A stretch of DNA of 10,720 bases from contig JBGAIL010000163.1 of assembly GCA_044225565.1 (NCBI GenBank), positions 1-10,720 on the forward strand, written 5' to 3'. Below the pieces are notes generated by a model that saw nothing but the letters and a program-made list of their open reading frames with translations, made no database searches and was not told the DNA's origin. This DNA is from CAVXAE01 sp044225565. GTDB taxonomy: Bacteria; Pseudomonadota; Gammaproteobacteria; Steroidobacterales; Steroidobacteraceae. The position numbers and the translations under genes are program-made. Shown in pieces: positions 7,774 to 10,720 of the stretch. Position 1 is the stretch's first letter. The number at the start of each line of letters is the position of its first letter.

Positions 7774-8961
7774 ATGAAGCTGGATGAAGATCCCATCGAG
7801 TCGTTTCGGCAGGAAGTGCGGCAGTTCCTGGCCGTGCGGCTGCCCGCGGAGCTGCGCGCGAAAGTCGTCGGTCACAAGCGGCTCACGCGCGAAGACTGTC
7901 TGCGCTGGCAGCGCATCCTGCACGAGCAGGGTTGGTCCGCGCCGAGCTGGCCGAAGGAGTTCGGCGGTCCCGGCTGGTCCGCCCTGCAGCAGCACGTCTT
8001 CGACGACGAATGCGGGCTCGCCGGTGCGCCGCCTCTCAGCCCTTTCGGCCTGCGCATGGTCGCGCCCGTCATCATGGAATTCGGCAGCCGCGAGCAGCAG
8101 GACTTCTTCCTGCCGCGCATCCGTTCCGGTGAGCAGTGGTGGTGCCAGGGGTATTCAGAGCCTGGTGCCGGCTCCGATCTCGCCTCCCTGCGTACCCGTG
8201 CCGAGCGGCAGGGCGATCACTACCTCGTCAACGGCCAGAAGACCTGGACCACGTTCGCGCATTTCGCGGACTGGATCTTCTGCCTCGTGCGCACGGACCC
8301 GGCGGCGAAGCCGCAGTCCGGCATCTCGTTCCTGCTCATCGACATGCGGTCGCCCGGCGTCACCGTGCGGCCGATCGAGCTGCTGGATGGCGGCGAGCGC
8401 GAGGTCAACGAAGTGTGGCTCGAGAACGTGAAGGTGCCGGTGGGCAACCGGGTCGGTGCCGAGAACGAAGGCTGGACGTACGCCAAGTTCCTGCTCAGCC
8501 ACGAGCGTGCGGGTTTCGCTCAGCTCGGTGCGGCCCGGCGCGAGCTCGCTTCCCTCAAGAGCTTCGCGGCGCGCGAGAAGCGCGGCACGAGGCGCCTCAT
8601 CGACGATACGCGCTTCCGGGATCGCATCGCGCAAGTCGAGATCGAGATGGCGGCACTGGAGATCACGACGTTGCGCGTGCTCGCGGAGCGCGGCGATCCG
8701 GGGCCGGTCGCGTCCGTCATCAAGATCTGCGGCTCCGAAATCCAGCAGACGCTCGCGGAGCTCGCCATGGAGGCGCTCGGCCCGCTCGCAGCGGCGAATG
8801 TGCGGGAGTCTCTCGAGATCGACTGGCAGGGAGAGCCCGAAGGCGCGCGCGACTGGGGCAGCTTCACCGCCCGTTACTTCAACATGCGCAAGACCTCGAT
8901 CTACAGCGGCTCGAACGAGATCCAGCGCAACATCATCTCGCGCCGCATCCTGGGGTTGTAG
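7774..8961 (+). CDS. Acyl-CoA dehydrogenase, large subunit of heteromeric type (PimC-like)
   Basis: FAD enzyme introducing a 2,3 double bond in an acyl-CoA, passing electrons to ETF. The 395 residues fit the PimC-like group, from memory of WQRILHEQGWSAPSWPKEFGGPGW (45-68) and FADWIFCLVRTDPAAKPQSGISFLLIDM (164-191). The flavin/substrate motif is GYSEPGAGSDLASL (126-139) and KTWTTF (156-161). The usual catalytic glutamate near the C-terminus is replaced by Ser378 (IYSGSNEIQRN), but E244 (SHERAG) occupies the alternative helix-G position used by isovaleryl-CoA dehydrogenase and by mycobacterial ChsE4. The RxxFGxPI flavin motif is absent; the next gene supplies it. GGAG lies 9 nt before the ATG. 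The small-subunit ATG follows 4 nt after this stop. Substrate unknown: dicarboxylyl-, steroid side-chain- or branched acyl-CoA are candidates. Confidence 0.92.
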   Translation: MKLDEDPIESFRQEVRQFLAVRLPAELRAKVVGHKRLTREDCLRWQRILHEQGWSAPSWPKEFGGPGWSALQQHVFDDECGLAGAPPLSPFGLRMVAPVIMEFGSREQQDFFLPRIRSGEQWWCQGYSEPGAGSDLASLRTRAERQGDHYLVNGQKTWTTFAHFADWIFCLVRTDPAAKPQSGISFLLIDMRSPGVTVRPIELLDGGEREVNEVWLENVKVPVGNRVGAENEGWTYAKFLLSHERAGFAQLGAARRELASLKSFAAREKRGTRRLIDDTRFRDRIAQVEIEMAALEITTLRVLAERGDPGPVASVIKICGSEIQQTLAELAMEALGPLAAANVRESLEIDWQGEPEGARDWGSFTARYFNMRKTSIYSGSNEIQRNIISRRILGL

Positions 8962-8965
8962 CGTC

Positions 8966-10084
8966 ATGGAATTCGAGCCATCGGCCGATCAGAAGGCACT
9001 GCAGGACGCGTTGCGCAAGCTCTTCGAAGGCGAGTACAGCTTCGAAAGCCGCAAGCGCATTCTGGCGACGCCGCAGGGCTTCGACGCGGACGTTTGGGCG
9101 CAGCTCGCTGCGCAGGGCGTGCTCGCCGCAGGCCTGCCTGCCGATTGCGGCGGCTTCGGCGGCGCCGCCGAGGTCGGTGTCGTGATGGAGCAGATCGGCC
9201 GGCACCTGGTGCTCGAGCCTTATTTCAGCACCGTAGTGCTCGGCGGCGGACTGATCGACCGGCTCGGCAGCGAGGCGCAGCGGCAGTCGCTGCTACCCGC
9301 CGTCGCATCCGGCGGGACGCGCATTGCGGTGGCACGCTTCGATGGGGAAGTCCCGACGTATCGGCTGGGCAAAGACGGCGGTCTCACGTTGAACGGCTCG
9401 ATCACGCTGGTGCCGGATGCGCCGGTGTCGAACCGACTCATCCTCCGCGCGCGCGAAGACGGCGCGCAAGGTGACTATTCATCCGTGTTCGTGTTGGACA
9501 CCGCCGCCGCCGGACTGCACTCGACGAGCTACCGGACCCACGATGGCCGTTGCGCCGCCGACGTGCGCCTGGAAGACGTGTTCGTTCCTGCGGAGGCGAT
9601 GCTCGGAAAGCCCGGCGACGGCGCGAGGGCTGCCGAGATCGCCGAGATGCTGGCCATTCCTGCGCTCTGCGCCGAATCCGTGGCCATCCTCGATGCGCTC
9701 ATCGAAGCGACGCTCGGCTACCTGCACGCCCGGACGCAGTTTGGCCAGCCCATCGGTCGCTTCCAGGCCTTGCAACATCGCCTCGCCGACATGTTCGTGA
9801 TGGCGACGCAGGCCCGTTCGATGAGCCTGCTCGCGCAGGATCGCGCACAGCATCCCGACCCCACCGTCCGGCGTCGCGCACTGTCTTCTGCGAAGGCTTA
9901 CGTCGATGAGGCGGCGCGGTTCATCGGGCAGAACGCCATTCAGCTGCACGGTGGCATGGGCATGACCGCCGAGCTGATCGTCAGCCACTACTTCAAGCGG
10001 CTCACGCTCATCGGGACGGCCTTCGGCGACCGTTCCCATCACATCGGCGTGGTGAGCGACGCCATCCTCGCCGAAAGCACCTGA
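8966..10084 (+). CDS. Acyl-CoA dehydrogenase, small subunit of heteromeric type (PimD-like)
   Basis: A 372-residue acyl-CoA dehydrogenase-fold protein, the likely partner of the preceding gene. It keeps the parts that hold FAD across the subunit interface: RTQFGQPIGRFQALQHRLADM (256-276) and QLHGGMGMT (326-334). It lacks the TEPxxGSD and K-W-I-T flavin/substrate motifs; that region reads IAVARFDGEVPTYR and LNGSITLVPDAP. No catalytic glutamate is seen at the C-terminal site (TAFGDRSHH, 351-359) or at the helix-G position, where alanine aligns. This pattern fits the non-catalytic chain of PimC/PimD- and ChsE4/ChsE5-type alpha2-beta2 enzymes. The start at 8966 is 4 nt after the large-subunit stop and gives the family N-terminus (MEFEPSADQKALQDALRKLF). 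The frame is open further upstream inside the large-subunit gene, but that part is a shadow. Confidence 0.92.
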   Translation: MEFEPSADQKALQDALRKLFEGEYSFESRKRILATPQGFDADVWAQLAAQGVLAAGLPADCGGFGGAAEVGVVMEQIGRHLVLEPYFSTVVLGGGLIDRLGSEAQRQSLLPAVASGGTRIAVARFDGEVPTYRLGKDGGLTLNGSITLVPDAPVSNRLILRAREDGAQGDYSSVFVLDTAAAGLHSTSYRTHDGRCAADVRLEDVFVPAEAMLGKPGDGARAAEIAEMLAIPALCAESVAILDALIEATLGYLHARTQFGQPIGRFQALQHRLADMFVMATQARSMSLLAQDRAQHPDPTVRRRALSSAKAYVDEAARFIGQNAIQLHGGMGMTAELIVSHYFKRLTLIGTAFGDRSHHIGVVSDAILAEST

Positions 10085-10086
10085 GG
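10083..10086 (+). promoter_or_regulatory. Ribosome binding site for the third acyl-CoA dehydrogenase
   Basis: GAGG overlaps the TGA stop of the small-subunit gene (10082-10084) and sits 8 nt before the ATG at 10095. This supports that start and a continuous operon. Confidence 0.6.
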
Positions 10087-10094
10087 TACGGCCC

Positions 10095-10720
10095 ATGCAT
10101 TTCGAGCAGAACGATCGGGTCCGTGCGCTGCAGGCAGCGGTCGATGCCTTCATGCGCGAGCACGTGTTCGGTGCGGAGGACGCCTACTTTGCGGAGATCG
10201 ACGCCAACCGCAAGGCGGGTGACGTGTGGCGCACCGTCGGCGTCGTGGAGCGGCTCAAGGAGAAGGCCCGGGCAGCGGGGCTGTGGAATCTTTTCCTTCC
10301 GGACTCGCAGCGCGGCGCAGGGCTCACCAATTTCCAGTACGCGCCGCTCTGCGAGCTGATGGGACGCTCGCCCATCGGCGCGGAAGTCTTCAACTGCAGC
10401 GCGCCGGATACGGGAAACATGGAAGTGCTCGAGCGCTATGGCACGGCGGAGCATCAGCAGCGCTGGCTCGAGCCGCTGCTCGCGGGCGAGATCCGCTCGG
10501 CGTTCACCATGACGGAGCCGGACGTCGCCTCGAGCGATGCGACCAACATCCAGGCCCGCATCGAGCGCAGCGGTGACCACTACGTGGTGAACGGCCGCAA
10601 GTGGTGGGCTTCGGGCGCCGGGCACCCGAACTGCAGGCTGCTCGTGTTCATGGGCTGCACCGATGCTTCGACTCCGGATCGTCATCGCCGCCAGTCGATG
10701 ATCCTGATCCCCCGGGACGC
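10095..10720 (+). CDS. Acyl-CoA dehydrogenase family protein, N-terminal part (3' end outside window)
   Basis: An open frame of 208 complete codons runs from the ATG at 10095 to the window edge without a stop. The N-terminal helical domain includes GLWNLFLPDSQRGAGLTNFQYAPLCELMGRSPIGAEVFNC in segments across residues 62-101. The flavin/substrate motif is AFTMTEPDVASSDATN (136-151), followed by NGRKWWASGAG (166-176), where WW-SGA replaces the more usual W-I-T. The DVASSDATNI and KWW pattern is that of the ACAD10/ACAD11-like branch, which usually has about 410 residues and acts as a homomer on long-chain, branched or 4-hydroxyacyl-CoA-derived substrates; the visible part does not decide the substrate. 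The catalytic base cannot be seen. It is the third gene of the rightward operon and is not a duplicate of either preceding subunit. Confidence 0.9.
   Translation, partial: MHFEQNDRVRALQAAVDAFMREHVFGAEDAYFAEIDANRKAGDVWRTVGVVERLKEKARAAGLWNLFLPDSQRGAGLTNFQYAPLCELMGRSPIGAEVFNCSAPDTGNMEVLERYGTAEHQQRWLEPLLAGEIRSAFTMTEPDVASSDATNIQARIERSGDHYVVNGRKWWASGAGHPNCRLLVFMGCTDASTPDRHRRQSMILIPRD

Noticed and set aside
7629..7796. 56-residue N-terminal extension of the hydratase/dehydrogenase
   Set aside because: Extra residues are Ser/Arg-rich without similarity to the crotonase fold and would overlap the start of the divergent dehydrogenase gene.

Overview
The window is about 10.7 kb of GC-rich chromosomal DNA (roughly 65% G+C by eye) with densely packed metabolic genes. 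I see no rRNA, tRNA, CRISPR array, insertion sequence or integrase. High GC, a kbl-tdh gene pair, an iron-sulfur L-serine dehydratase and a cluster of acyl-CoA degradation genes suggest an aerobic proteobacterium, probably a soil or freshwater gammaproteobacterium of the Steroidobacter/Nevskiales type. That placement is inference from gene style only.

Region 1 (1-906): the C-terminal 277 residues of an uncharacterised TPR-like protein, then a 70-bp convergent gap holding a bulged hairpin. Region 2 (907-4638): a serine/threonine catabolic locus. sdaA (serine to pyruvate plus ammonia) points left and kbl-tdh (threonine via 2-amino-3-oxobutyrate to glycine plus acetyl-CoA) points right. They share a 131-bp divergent control region containing a very AT-rich stretch of about 50 bp and a consensus -10 hexamer for kbl. 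With a serine hydroxymethyltransferase or glycine cleavage system encoded elsewhere, these genes would carry threonine through glycine and serine to pyruvate.

Region 3 (4660-10720, continuing past the right edge): a divergent fatty or carboxylic acyl-CoA beta-oxidation locus. Leftward are a 665-residue enoyl-CoA hydratase/3-hydroxyacyl-CoA dehydrogenase and, overlapping it by ATGA, a zinc-free quinone-oxidoreductase-type MDR protein. Rightward are a PimC-like acyl-CoA dehydrogenase large subunit, a PimD-like small subunit starting 4 nt later, and a third, incomplete acyl-CoA dehydrogenase starting 10 nt after that. The first two look like the halves of a heteromeric alpha2-beta2 dehydrogenase: active-site motifs are split between the chains. 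Dehydrogenase, hydratase and hydroxyacyl dehydrogenase are all present; the thiolase and acyl-CoA ligase would have to lie outside the window. The gene set resembles the dicarboxylate-degrading pim operon of Rhodopseudomonas palustris as well as steroid side-chain clusters; the substrate cannot be read from the sequence.

I did not find a wholly novel system. The points most worth following are the split-site dehydrogenase locus, the AT-rich switch between sdaA and kbl-tdh, and the C-terminal cysteine of SdaA.
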